This document shows positions 26,312 to 33,764 of a stretch of DNA of 64,000 nt, piece after piece (the stretch's first letter is position 1; each line of letters begins with the position of its first letter). The notes beneath the pieces were generated by a model that was not told where the DNA came from, made no database searches, and worked only from the letters and a program-made list of their open reading frames with translations. Made by a program: the position numbers and the translations under genes. The DNA comes from Tatlockia sp. (GTDB lineage Bacteria > Pseudomonadota > Gammaproteobacteria > Legionellales > Legionellaceae). The stretch is from the NCBI GenBank assembly GCA_013697725.1, contig JACCWI010000040.1, forward strand, positions 62,001 through 126,000, given 5' to 3'.

Positions 26312-26596
26312 ATGTCTCTGCAATTTTTTAACGATACACCTAAATCTTCACTTGAATCTACAGGTTTATCTAAAGATATTGTTCAAGAAATTGTTTTATC
26401 TGGTTTGGATGAAATGCGTCGACAGTTAAGTAAAATGCGAACTATTCGTGATTCAAAGCCTACAGAAAACTGTGCTGAAACATTAAAACAATTATCCAAT
26501 AAAATTAACAATATATTTCGCCCTACTGTACAGCACATTTTGGACGAGCCTTCAATGGACAAAGAAGTGAACCCCACAAGTCCTCGGCCTTCATAG
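26312..26596 (+). CDS. Functional IcmR equivalent (fir), hypervariable IcmQ partner
   Basis: This 94-residue gene occupies the slot of icmR, between icmS and icmQ, preceded by GGAG 6 bases from ATG. In Legionella this position carries species-specific, non-homologous 'fir' genes whose products act as chaperones of IcmQ and control its pore-forming activity. Residues about 18-65 form two likely amphipathic helices (SKDIVQEIVLSGLDEMRRQLSKMR and CAETLKQLSNKINNIF), fitting the helical-bundle contact known for IcmR-IcmQ. I see no convincing similarity to IcmR of L. pneumophila. The role is inferred from position and helix pattern. Confidence 0.8.
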   Translation: MSLQFFNDTPKSSLESTGLSKDIVQEIVLSGLDEMRRQLSKMRTIRDSKPTENCAETLKQLSNKINNIFRPTVQHILDEPSMDKEVNPTSPRPS

Positions 26597-26623
26597 CTAT
26601 AGCCGGTGGCTATCCTTGAATAA

Positions 26624-26632
26624 TGCTATAAT
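26624..26632 (+). promoter_or_regulatory. Extended -10 before icmQ
   Basis: TGC-TATAAT is a perfect -10 with the TGn extension, 38 bases before the icmQ ATG. There is no clear -35. icmQ probably has its own promoter in addition to any read-through from fir. Confidence 0.55.
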
Positions 26633-26670
26633 TCGCTAAATGAGTTTAATGTTTTAAGATTCGAACTGCT

Positions 26671-27246
26671 ATGAAAAATGAATTAACAAAACAACAGTCT
26701 AAAGCCATCTTAGAAGCTTTGGATGAGGCAATTGAGACTGGAGCTTGGGACGAGTCCAATTTTTTGCGCGCCCTCGGTAAAAACTTAAAGGGAATTCGTG
26801 ATAATTTTGCTAAGCAATTAAATGCTAAAGATGACTTGGCTCAGTCTATTAATGAATTAGCTGCTACGACTCTGAGCATGAAAAGAGAAAGCCAACAAGA
26901 AGTTTTTATCGCGCTTTATTCCTCTGAAGGACATAATATTCAAACCTGGGAGCGTATTCTTGCTAATTTGCCTCGTCAAATAATTTCTCGCCCTATCTAT
27001 GCGAATGAAGAAGATTTAATTTTTTCGATAAAATCAAAAGAAAATAAAAACAATGAAGCCTATGTAGCGGTTTATATTTCTCAAGCCGATATCCTAAAAC
27101 TCCATCAGGATAAAATTCCTTTTGATAAATTTGGTAAACCCTTATTAAGTTTAAAAGATCGAACGGTAAATCTTGATAACGTCACCCGCTTTGTTCATAT
27201 TTCAGGCACTTATAGTTTTGCTAAAGGACGTTTGATCAAAAATTAG
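26671..27246 (+). CDS. icmQ: Dot/Icm protein IcmQ
   Basis: IcmQ (191 residues, the same length as in L. pneumophila) inserts into membranes, binds NAD through its C-terminal domain and is held in check by IcmR or a fir product. The N-terminal half is helical (QQSKAILEALDEAIETGAWDESNFLRALGKNLKGIRDNF). The C-terminal domain (EVFIALYSSEGHNIQTWERIL, IYANEEDLIFSIKSKENKNNEAYVAVYI) corresponds to the NAD-binding fold. Confidence 0.95.
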   Translation: MKNELTKQQSKAILEALDEAIETGAWDESNFLRALGKNLKGIRDNFAKQLNAKDDLAQSINELAATTLSMKRESQQEVFIALYSSEGHNIQTWERILANLPRQIISRPIYANEEDLIFSIKSKENKNNEAYVAVYISQADILKLHQDKIPFDKFGKPLLSLKDRTVNLDNVTRFVHISGTYSFAKGRLIKN

Positions 27247-27298
27247 CAATTCCTTGGCTCGATCCCTTTTTAAGCTCGCGCCTACTTTAAAGTGGGTA

Positions 27299-27315
27299 TA
27301 TACTAAAAGTATAAT
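27299..27315 (+). promoter_or_regulatory. Candidate -10 elements before icmP
   Basis: TATACT at 27299-27304 matches the icm-type -10 element, and TATAAT at 27310-27315 is a perfect -10. Both lie 27-43 bases before the icmP start. Which is used cannot be told from sequence. Confidence 0.5.
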
Positions 27316-27341
27316 TTATCTTGTATTCTTGAAGATTCCAA

Positions 27342-28475
27342 ATGGGTCAACAGCAGCAGCAACAAGGCAGTAGTGATAACTCAATGGCACCAGTTTGGAT
27401 AACTGTTCTTGTGTTTATTGCGGCGTTTTTTGTTTGGAAATTGGGACACCAACACATTGTTGCCTTTGTATTCTATTTAAATGTACTGCAAGCAAAATTA
27501 GTGAATTTATTCGTTAGTAACCCCGAGCTTAATTCTAATATTTATTTAATGCAGACTATCGATCCCTCATCAGTTAATTGGGATCAATTTGTAAATTTAA
27601 CACGTTCTGTAGGAAATTATGTTCGTTACCCGGTGGTTGCTCTGCTCGTGCTATTTGCGATTTTTCTATACAAATCAAATATTACTCTTAAATTTCGACG
27701 AACTCATAATATGAAAACGTTGCGCGCTCAAGAGCAACAAAACTGGCTGGCAATTATGCCTATTATTAAAGAAGATTTAGCTAATCAAGATGTAGCAAAG
27801 GGCCCCTGGGCTATGGCTTTAAGTCCGATGGAATTTGCGCGAAAATATCATTTATTAAGAAAAGATGATGCCATTTTAGATAATCCCGTGCCTGGTTTTG
27901 AGATGACTGCCGGTTTACGCAAAGGGGATGCCAAACGAGTATTTACTTTGCAACTGGGGCCTTATTGGGATGGTTTTGAGCGCTGCCCCCCTCAAGCTTA
28001 TGCTTTGGCTGCAGTATTTATTGCCAGAATGAACAGAGATAGAGATTCAGCTAAACTAATTTTAGAAACGCTTGATAAGTCGTTTACCGCTGGCAAACCT
28101 GATTTTAGTGTGGCGAGAGCTGTATTAAAAAAACATCAAAACGCAGAAAATGTGCAAGAAATTTTAGCCAAACATGCTTACCTCTTAACCGTCATGGCGT
28201 CTTTATTAGAAGGTTCAAGAGAAGATGGCGTTGTGCCTTGTTCTGAGTTTTTATGGCTAAAACCCTTAGATAGACGATTATGGTATATGCTTAATAGTAT
28301 AGGCAGACAAACGCCTTTTGCGGAAGTCGGAGGTCCTTATGCACATTGGCGTGCAGAACGAGAGATGGGACGACGTTCGCTGGTTCCCATGATAGATGAG
28401 GCCATTAAAGCGCTTGATAATGCGATTAAAGAAGTGAAGTTAACCCCTAAAGAAATGCAGCAGTTGGAGCCCTAA
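27342..28475 (+). CDS. icmP: Dot/Icm coupling-complex protein IcmP (DotM)
   Basis: IcmP/DotM is an inner-membrane part of the type IV coupling complex; its cytoplasmic domain binds acidic, Glu-rich signals of effectors. This copy has 377 residues: a Gln-rich N-terminus (GQQQQQQGSSDN), membrane segments near residues 16-33 and 87-106, and a soluble domain with ALSPMEFARKYHLL, PPQAYALAAVFIARMNRD and GGPYAHWRAEREMGRRSLVPM. The stop shares a base with the icmO start (TAATG), so the two are coupled. Confidence 0.96.
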   Translation: MGQQQQQQGSSDNSMAPVWITVLVFIAAFFVWKLGHQHIVAFVFYLNVLQAKLVNLFVSNPELNSNIYLMQTIDPSSVNWDQFVNLTRSVGNYVRYPVVALLVLFAIFLYKSNITLKFRRTHNMKTLRAQEQQNWLAIMPIIKEDLANQDVAKGPWAMALSPMEFARKYHLLRKDDAILDNPVPGFEMTAGLRKGDAKRVFTLQLGPYWDGFERCPPQAYALAAVFIARMNRDRDSAKLILETLDKSFTAGKPDFSVARAVLKKHQNAENVQEILAKHAYLLTVMASLLEGSREDGVVPCSEFLWLKPLDRRLWYMLNSIGRQTPFAEVGGPYAHWRAEREMGRRSLVPMIDEAIKALDNAIKEVKLTPKEMQQLEP

Positions 28476-30820
28476 TGCGTGGTATTGATTCGCGTCATGA
28501 AATAGACCCTACCTTATTACTACGGGATACGCGTACATTAGGTCAACGTATGGCTGATTTTTTTGCAGATCCTACCAATATTGCAATAGTTTTGGTGAGC
28601 TTGGCTGCCGTGTCTTACTACGTTTCCGAACTGGCTAGTTTGCTATTAGTTTTAGGTATGTTATTTTTTCTTTTTAGTTATTCTCGTAAACAAAGATTAC
28701 CTTTTAGACTGCCTCAAATTGCAAAAGTTAAAGATTATAATGACTTAAAGCCAGGAATTGGTACTCCCAATGTCGCTCGTGGTATCGCTTTTTTTGGCAA
28801 CGATCGGAAAACCGGCGAAGAGTTATGGTTTGCAAATGAAGATTTAAGAACCCATGTACTTATTTTCGGTTCAACTGGTAGTGGTAAAACGGAAGCCTTG
28901 GTCTCCTTAGCCTATAATGCTTTATTGCATGCAAGCGGTTTTATTTATGTGGATGGGAAAGGCGATAATTCATTGTATGCGAAAGTGTTTTCCATGGTGC
29001 GCAGCATGGGAAGAGAAGATGATTTATTGTTAATTAACTTCATGACCGGCGCACGTGACATCATCGGGCCACAGGAGAAACGTTTATCTAATACATTAAA
29101 TCCATTTTGCCAAGGTTCCTCAAGCATGCTAACTCAGCTTGTTGTTAGCTTAATGGGTTCATCCGGGCAGTCCTCTGATGGTGATATGTGGAAAAACCGC
29201 GCCATTTCTTTCGTAGAAGCATTAATGAAATTGTTAGTTTATATGCGAGATGAAGGCGCTTTATTGCTTGATGCCAATACAATCCGTAATTATTTTGAAT
29301 TATCTCGTATCGAAGCTATTGTCCTTGACAAAGTGTTTCCACGCGATGATCAGGAAAGCATCAACATTGAATCTCTACCCAAACTGGTCACCGATCCTAT
29401 ACGTAACTATTTAATTAATTTACCTGGCTATAATAAAGAGAAAAAAGGAAAGCAAGTATCTCAAGTTTTAGAACAACATGGATTTATTACGATGCAATTA
29501 GTCAGGGTATTTTCATCTCTTGCTGATACCTATGGTCATATTATTCGAACTAATTTAGCCGAGGTTGATTTTAAAGATGTGGTTCTCAATCGTCGCATTT
29601 TAGTAGTATTGCTTCCTGCTTTAGAAAAATCACCGGATGAATTATCTAATCTGGGAAAAGTTATTGTATCTTCTTTAAAGGCAATGATGGCTGCGGGTTT
29701 AGGAGACCAGGTTGAGGGGGATTATCGTGATGTTATTTTACGTAAGCCTACCAATGCTCCTACACCTTATATGTGTATTCTTGACGAATATGGCTATTAT
29801 GCAGTTCAAGGTTTTGCTGTTGTGCCAGCTCAAGCACGCTCACTCGGATTCTCAGCAATTTTTGCTGGACAAGATTTACCTGCTTTCCAAAAAGCTTCCA
29901 AAGAAGAGGCGGCTTCCATAGGCGCAAATACCAATATAAAAATATGTATGAAACTCGAAGATCCAACAGAAACCTGGGACTTTTTTACTAAAACTGCTGG
30001 TGAAGCCTATGTAACCAAGGTTGATGCTTTTCAAACTAAAGACTCAAGCCTGGCTAATAGTTATATGGATACAAAAAGTTCATCCTTTGAAAAACGCTCA
30101 CGTATCGATCTTTTGGATTTAAAGGATCAAACTGAAGGTGAAGCTCATATCTTTTTTAGGTCAAAAATTGTACGGGCTCGTATGTTTTATGCTAATCCCA
30201 CCCCGGTTAAATATTTAAAGCTTAATCAATTCCTTAAAGTAGAGCCACCACCGGACGATTATTTAAATAAACTCCATAAACAACTTGCCGGCTTCCAAAA
30301 AGTATTAGCAAGTGGTGAAATTTCAATCGATAAAGCCCTTGATACCGAAGAAATTACCTTAATTACAGCTGCCCTGCGAGAGTCCAGTATTACTGAGCCT
30401 ATCGAACGAGGTGTAGCAGCTTTGTTAGCTTATCACAGTCATAATGAACCAGAGCCACTTGAAGAGCTGGTTGATGAAGTGGAAATTGGTGCTTTAACAA
30501 TTTTTAGTAAACTCCGATTAAGTAAGAATGGCGTCCCACTTTTAGCCAAAGATATTGAGCAATTTTCCTTGCCCTTACTCGCAATTAATGACACGCGCAA
30601 TGATTTATCAACCATTGAACGATTGAGCGGAGCCAAAGACAAATACGCAGGAACAGTCGGCAATGAGCTAATTAAAGATTTCCAAGTGGCAACAAGTTAT
30701 CCACCTGAAGAAAGAGAGCTTACAACTCCCGAGCAACTCTCTGACTTGGCAAGGGGATTAGGCGAAAAAATTCGTGTAGAACGCGAAAAAGCGAAAGCTA
30801 AGGCCGATGAAACTCTCTAG
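28475..30820 (+). CDS. icmO: Dot/Icm type IV coupling ATPase IcmO (DotL)
   Basis: DotL is the VirD4/TraD-like ATPase that receives substrates. The 781-residue protein has two membrane helices near residues 28-66, Walker A in IFGSTGSGKTEAL near residue 131, and Walker B in MCILDEYGYYAVQ near residue 432. A C-terminal extension of roughly 170 residues (from about EEITLITAAL) binds IcmS-IcmW, LvgA and DotN in L. pneumophila. The start overlaps the icmP stop. Length matches the L. pneumophila protein closely. Confidence 0.97.
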   Translation: MRGIDSRHEIDPTLLLRDTRTLGQRMADFFADPTNIAIVLVSLAAVSYYVSELASLLLVLGMLFFLFSYSRKQRLPFRLPQIAKVKDYNDLKPGIGTPNVARGIAFFGNDRKTGEELWFANEDLRTHVLIFGSTGSGKTEALVSLAYNALLHASGFIYVDGKGDNSLYAKVFSMVRSMGREDDLLLINFMTGARDIIGPQEKRLSNTLNPFCQGSSSMLTQLVVSLMGSSGQSSDGDMWKNRAISFVEALMKLLVYMRDEGALLLDANTIRNYFELSRIEAIVLDKVFPRDDQESINIESLPKLVTDPIRNYLINLPGYNKEKKGKQVSQVLEQHGFITMQLVRVFSSLADTYGHIIRTNLAEVDFKDVVLNRRILVVLLPALEKSPDELSNLGKVIVSSLKAMMAAGLGDQVEGDYRDVILRKPTNAPTPYMCILDEYGYYAVQGFAVVPAQARSLGFSAIFAGQDLPAFQKASKEEAASIGANTNIKICMKLEDPTETWDFFTKTAGEAYVTKVDAFQTKDSSLANSYMDTKSSSFEKRSRIDLLDLKDQTEGEAHIFFRSKIVRARMFYANPTPVKYLKLNQFLKVEPPPDDYLNKLHKQLAGFQKVLASGEISIDKALDTEEITLITAALRESSITEPIERGVAALLAYHSHNEPEPLEELVDEVEIGALTIFSKLRLSKNGVPLLAKDIEQFSLPLLAINDTRNDLSTIERLSGAKDKYAGTVGNELIKDFQVATSYPPEERELTTPEQLSDLARGLGEKIRVEREKAKAKADETL

Positions 30821-31147
30821 AATTTAAAGCTCAAATAACTTACCCTCAGAAAATTCTGCGTTTAAGTCATTTTTTTAATAAAAACCCTTGTATTAATAAA
30901 CCTTAACCGCTAAAAGCATTAAGGTTTACTCGTACTACTGATTAGATTTTAATCTCAAATCAGAGGAACAAGAGTAATTTTCATTAACTGCTTGTAACGC
31001 GATGATTAGTATGTTTTTATTTCATGATAGGGTGACTTTAAGTTTTCTTAAGAAAACGACTCGATCAGAGTGTATCACCTCCTTCTTTATTTATAGTGTC
31101 GCTAGGAATAATATGGTTTTTTCTTGGGTTAAAAAGGTGGGGTTTTA
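30821..31147. other. Non-coding gap icmO-icmN with two inverted repeats
   Basis: The 327-base gap holds no credible gene. AAACCTTAA at 30898-30906 and TTAAGGTTT at 30919-30927 can form a 9-bp stem, perhaps terminating or pausing the icmPO transcript, though no T run follows. GTTTTCTTAAGAAAAC at 31042-31057 is a perfect 16-base palindrome, likely a protein-binding site for the promoter that serves icmN and the genes after it. Confidence 0.45.
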
Positions 31148-31720
31148 GTGAGACCATTGCGTGTTGGTTCCTATTCATTTTCAACATGGCATGTCACTTT
31201 GCTCGCATTCTTATTTGTGCTTGGCTGTAAAACTAAAGTTTACAATCCCTTTGAAGACGAAAGTTTAAAATTGCCCTATAAAATCAGTGGCGCGGATGAC
31301 CGTGCCGTAATGAAAATTCAAAAAAGTTTAGTACGTTGTGGCGTGGCCGTTATTACCATTGGTCAAGACTATTTGGTAAGCATTCCTTCTGGCTCTCTTT
31401 TCCCTAATCAATCGCCGCATTTAACCTGGGGATCTTATGGTTTATTGAACAATGTGGCAGCGTTTTTAAAACAATTCCGAATCATTGCCATCAATGTAAC
31501 TAGTTACAGTGGAAAATATGTGTCTACAAAACGGGAACAAGCCTTAACTTTGGCAAGAGCCAGAGCGGTTGCTGACTATCTGTGGTCGCAAGGTGTGGAT
31601 AGCCGTTTTATTTTTACTGAAGGAGCAGGAAGCGAGAAACCTATATTGGTTTATCCCGAGCCCGGGGACAAAACGTTTAATTCCCGGATCGAAATTACTT
31701 TTAGAGAAGCTATTGTTTAG
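31148..31720 (+). CDS. icmN: Dot/Icm outer-membrane lipoprotein IcmN (DotK, LphA)
   Basis: The 190-residue lipoprotein has a lipobox with Cys in LFVLGCK near residue 28 and a C-terminal OmpA-like domain (LARARAVADYLWSQGVDSRFIFTEGAGSEKPI, RIEITFRE) that binds peptidoglycan. In L. pneumophila DotK belongs to the outer-membrane core complex. The start is GTG, chosen because AGGTGG lies about 7 bases in front and the reading gives a complete signal peptide. Confidence 0.94.
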   Translation: MRPLRVGSYSFSTWHVTLLAFLFVLGCKTKVYNPFEDESLKLPYKISGADDRAVMKIQKSLVRCGVAVITIGQDYLVSIPSGSLFPNQSPHLTWGSYGLLNNVAAFLKQFRIIAINVTSYSGKYVSTKREQALTLARARAVADYLWSQGVDSRFIFTEGAGSEKPILVYPEPGDKTFNSRIEITFREAIV

Positions 31721-31731
31721 CTGGGGATGCA

Positions 31732-32016
31732 ATGAGTGGAGATTCTTGGAATAAAATAATTAATTCTAAAGCTTTTTATATTCGCACATATCGTGTAGCT
31801 GGAAAAAGCCTTATTATTTCATTATTAATTAACATTATTTTAAGCTTGGCGATTTATTATTCCTATTTCCATCAACCAGAGCGTGATTTTTATGCAACCA
31901 GCGGAATAACTCCGCCGGTGAAATTAAATCCCTTAGATCAGCGAAATTATTCAACAACGCCCTTGCTTGGAGCTGATCCTCCTGATGATAATAGTGTAAA
32001 ACTAATACCAGACTAA
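31732..32016 (+). CDS. icmM: Dot/Icm inner-membrane protein IcmM (DotJ)
   Basis: This 94-residue protein has one membrane helix (SLIISLLINIILSLAIYYSYF) and a short periplasmic tail. It is a truncated relative of IcmL, sharing the pattern of helix, H-x-P, then F/Y-A-T-S and a Pro-Leu-D-x motif; in L. pneumophila DotI and DotJ form a complex in the inner membrane. It starts 11 bases after icmN and ends 11 bases before icmL, so they are co-transcribed. Confidence 0.93.
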   Translation: MSGDSWNKIINSKAFYIRTYRVAGKSLIISLLINIILSLAIYYSYFHQPERDFYATSGITPPVKLNPLDQRNYSTTPLLGADPPDDNSVKLIPD

Positions 32017-32027
32017 TCGAGGATATT

Positions 32028-32666
32028 ATGGTAGAAGATGCTTTAACAGCAGTGACAATGAGAAATGAATTTTATCGTGATGGTCAACGTAAAACGATGA
32101 TTGCGGTGATTATTTCAATATTAATTAATTTTATTTTGACCTCACTTTTAGTTTATCTACTCACTCATCCGCCCGCGCCCAAATATTTTGCAACCAGTAT
32201 AAGTGGTAGAGTTACTCCATTATTTCCTTTAGATGAGCCAAATCAATCTGATTCGGCTGTTCTACAATGGGCAAATCAGGCGGCAATTGCCGCGTTTACT
32301 TACAATTTTGTGAATTATCGCGATGAACTCCAGGCATCTTCAGGTTTTTTTACTGCAGATGGATGGTCGCAATTCTTAAATGCCTTACAACAATCGAATA
32401 ATCTTGATGCTGTAAAAGCAAAAAAATTAATTGTATCTTCTGTAGCGACTCGTGCTCCCATTATTTTACAAAAAGGCTTATTAAATGGAGTCTATTCCTG
32501 GCGGGTGCAAATGCCTATTTTAGTTACATATCAAAGTGCCAGTGAGTTCTCACAGCAGAATAATGTGGTTACCATGTTAATAAATAGAGTATCAACATTG
32601 AATTCTCCCCGCGGTATTGGTATATCTCAATTTGTTGTAGGGCCTGCTAGTGGTGGAATAGGTTGA
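32028..32666 (+). CDS. icmL: Dot/Icm inner-membrane protein IcmL (DotI)
   Basis: The 212-residue protein has an N-terminal cytoplasmic ALTAVTMRNEFYRDGQRKTM, one membrane helix and a periplasmic NTF2-like domain resembling VirB8/TraM (AVLQWANQAAIAAFTYNFVNYRDELQ, TYQSASEFSQQNNVVTMLINRVS). DotI forms ring-like assemblies around the core. GAGG lies before the ATG; the stop overlaps the icmK start (TGATG). Confidence 0.96.
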   Translation: MVEDALTAVTMRNEFYRDGQRKTMIAVIISILINFILTSLLVYLLTHPPAPKYFATSISGRVTPLFPLDEPNQSDSAVLQWANQAAIAAFTYNFVNYRDELQASSGFFTADGWSQFLNALQQSNNLDAVKAKKLIVSSVATRAPIILQKGLLNGVYSWRVQMPILVTYQSASEFSQQNNVVTMLINRVSTLNSPRGIGISQFVVGPASGGIG

Positions 32667-33760
32667 TGAAGAAAAAATTAATTCCTATATTGAGTTTAAC
32701 CTTGTTAGCTTTTAGTGAACTGCTGCAACAATCTGTCTTTGCGGCTAACGATTCTGATTCTGCCAGACAAGCATTACAGCAGCTTCGTCTTTTGCAACAA
32801 AGTTTATCCCAGCCAGGCGCTGGCCAAACCAATACAGCCACTGAGATTAAAACGGAAAGGCGAGTAACGACTGTACCAGCTCCAGCTACTAGTACTCCTC
32901 CTATTCAAGCAGTTGTAGATAATACGCCCCGGACACCTCAAGCCCCGCCTAATCCAAATAACCAGATTTTATCTGCGGCTGATAATGATCTAATTGATCT
33001 GAAGGCCTTTGAAACAGTAACTCGCCAATTATTTCCTCTTACACCTGAGCAAATTCTTCGATTGAAACAAATCTATCATTCTCATGAATTTGCCGAAGCC
33101 TCTACAGCAGGGACTCCACCCAAGCCGACAGCAACTTCGCAATTTGTGAATTTGTCCCCGGGCTCAACCCCGCCGGTTATCCGCTTATCACAGGGTTTTG
33201 TATCCTCTTTAGTATTCCTTGATTCAACTGGTGCACCATGGCCAATCAGCGCCTATGATTTGGGCGATCCTTCCTCCTTTAATATAGAATGGGATAAAAC
33301 CTCAAATACACTGATGATTCAGGCGATGAAACTGTATAACTATGGCAATCTTGCAGTACGATTAAGGGGTTTAAATACCCCGGTAATGCTTACATTAATT
33401 CCCGGTCAGAAGGCAGTTGATTATCGAGTTGATTTAAGAGTGCAAGGCTATGGCCCGAACGCGAAAAGCATGCCTTTGGAAGAGGGGCTACCACCAAGTG
33501 CCAATAATGTGTTGCTGCATGTATTGGATGGAGTTCCTCCTGCAGGAAGCCAGCGTCTGACAGTGAGCGGCGGCGAAGCAAGAGCCTGGATACTAAATGA
33601 TAAAATGTATGTCAGGACTAATCTCACTATTTTATCTCCCGGTTGGATAGGCTCTATGACTAGTGCTGATGGAATGCACGCTTATGAATTACAAAAATCA
33701 CCAGTATTATTAGTTTCCTGGCATGGAAAAGTCATGCAGCTTAAGATAGAAGGGTTATAA
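32666..33760 (+). CDS. icmK: Dot/Icm outer-membrane core protein IcmK (DotH)
   Basis: The 364-residue protein starts at the ATG sharing a base with the icmL stop; an in-frame TTG one codon earlier is not needed. It has a Sec signal peptide ending near QQSVFA, a Gln-rich helix, a Pro-rich linker (residues about 60-100) and a C-terminal beta domain with PPVIRLSQGFVSSLVFLDSTGAPWPI, a VirB9/TraN-like signature. DotH builds the outer ring with DotC, DotD, DotK and DotG. Confidence 0.96.
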   Translation: MKKKLIPILSLTLLAFSELLQQSVFAANDSDSARQALQQLRLLQQSLSQPGAGQTNTATEIKTERRVTTVPAPATSTPPIQAVVDNTPRTPQAPPNPNNQILSAADNDLIDLKAFETVTRQLFPLTPEQILRLKQIYHSHEFAEASTAGTPPKPTATSQFVNLSPGSTPPVIRLSQGFVSSLVFLDSTGAPWPISAYDLGDPSSFNIEWDKTSNTLMIQAMKLYNYGNLAVRLRGLNTPVMLTLIPGQKAVDYRVDLRVQGYGPNAKSMPLEEGLPPSANNVLLHVLDGVPPAGSQRLTVSGGEARAWILNDKMYVRTNLTILSPGWIGSMTSADGMHAYELQKSPVLLVSWHGKVMQLKIEGL

Positions 33761-33764
33761 CTAT

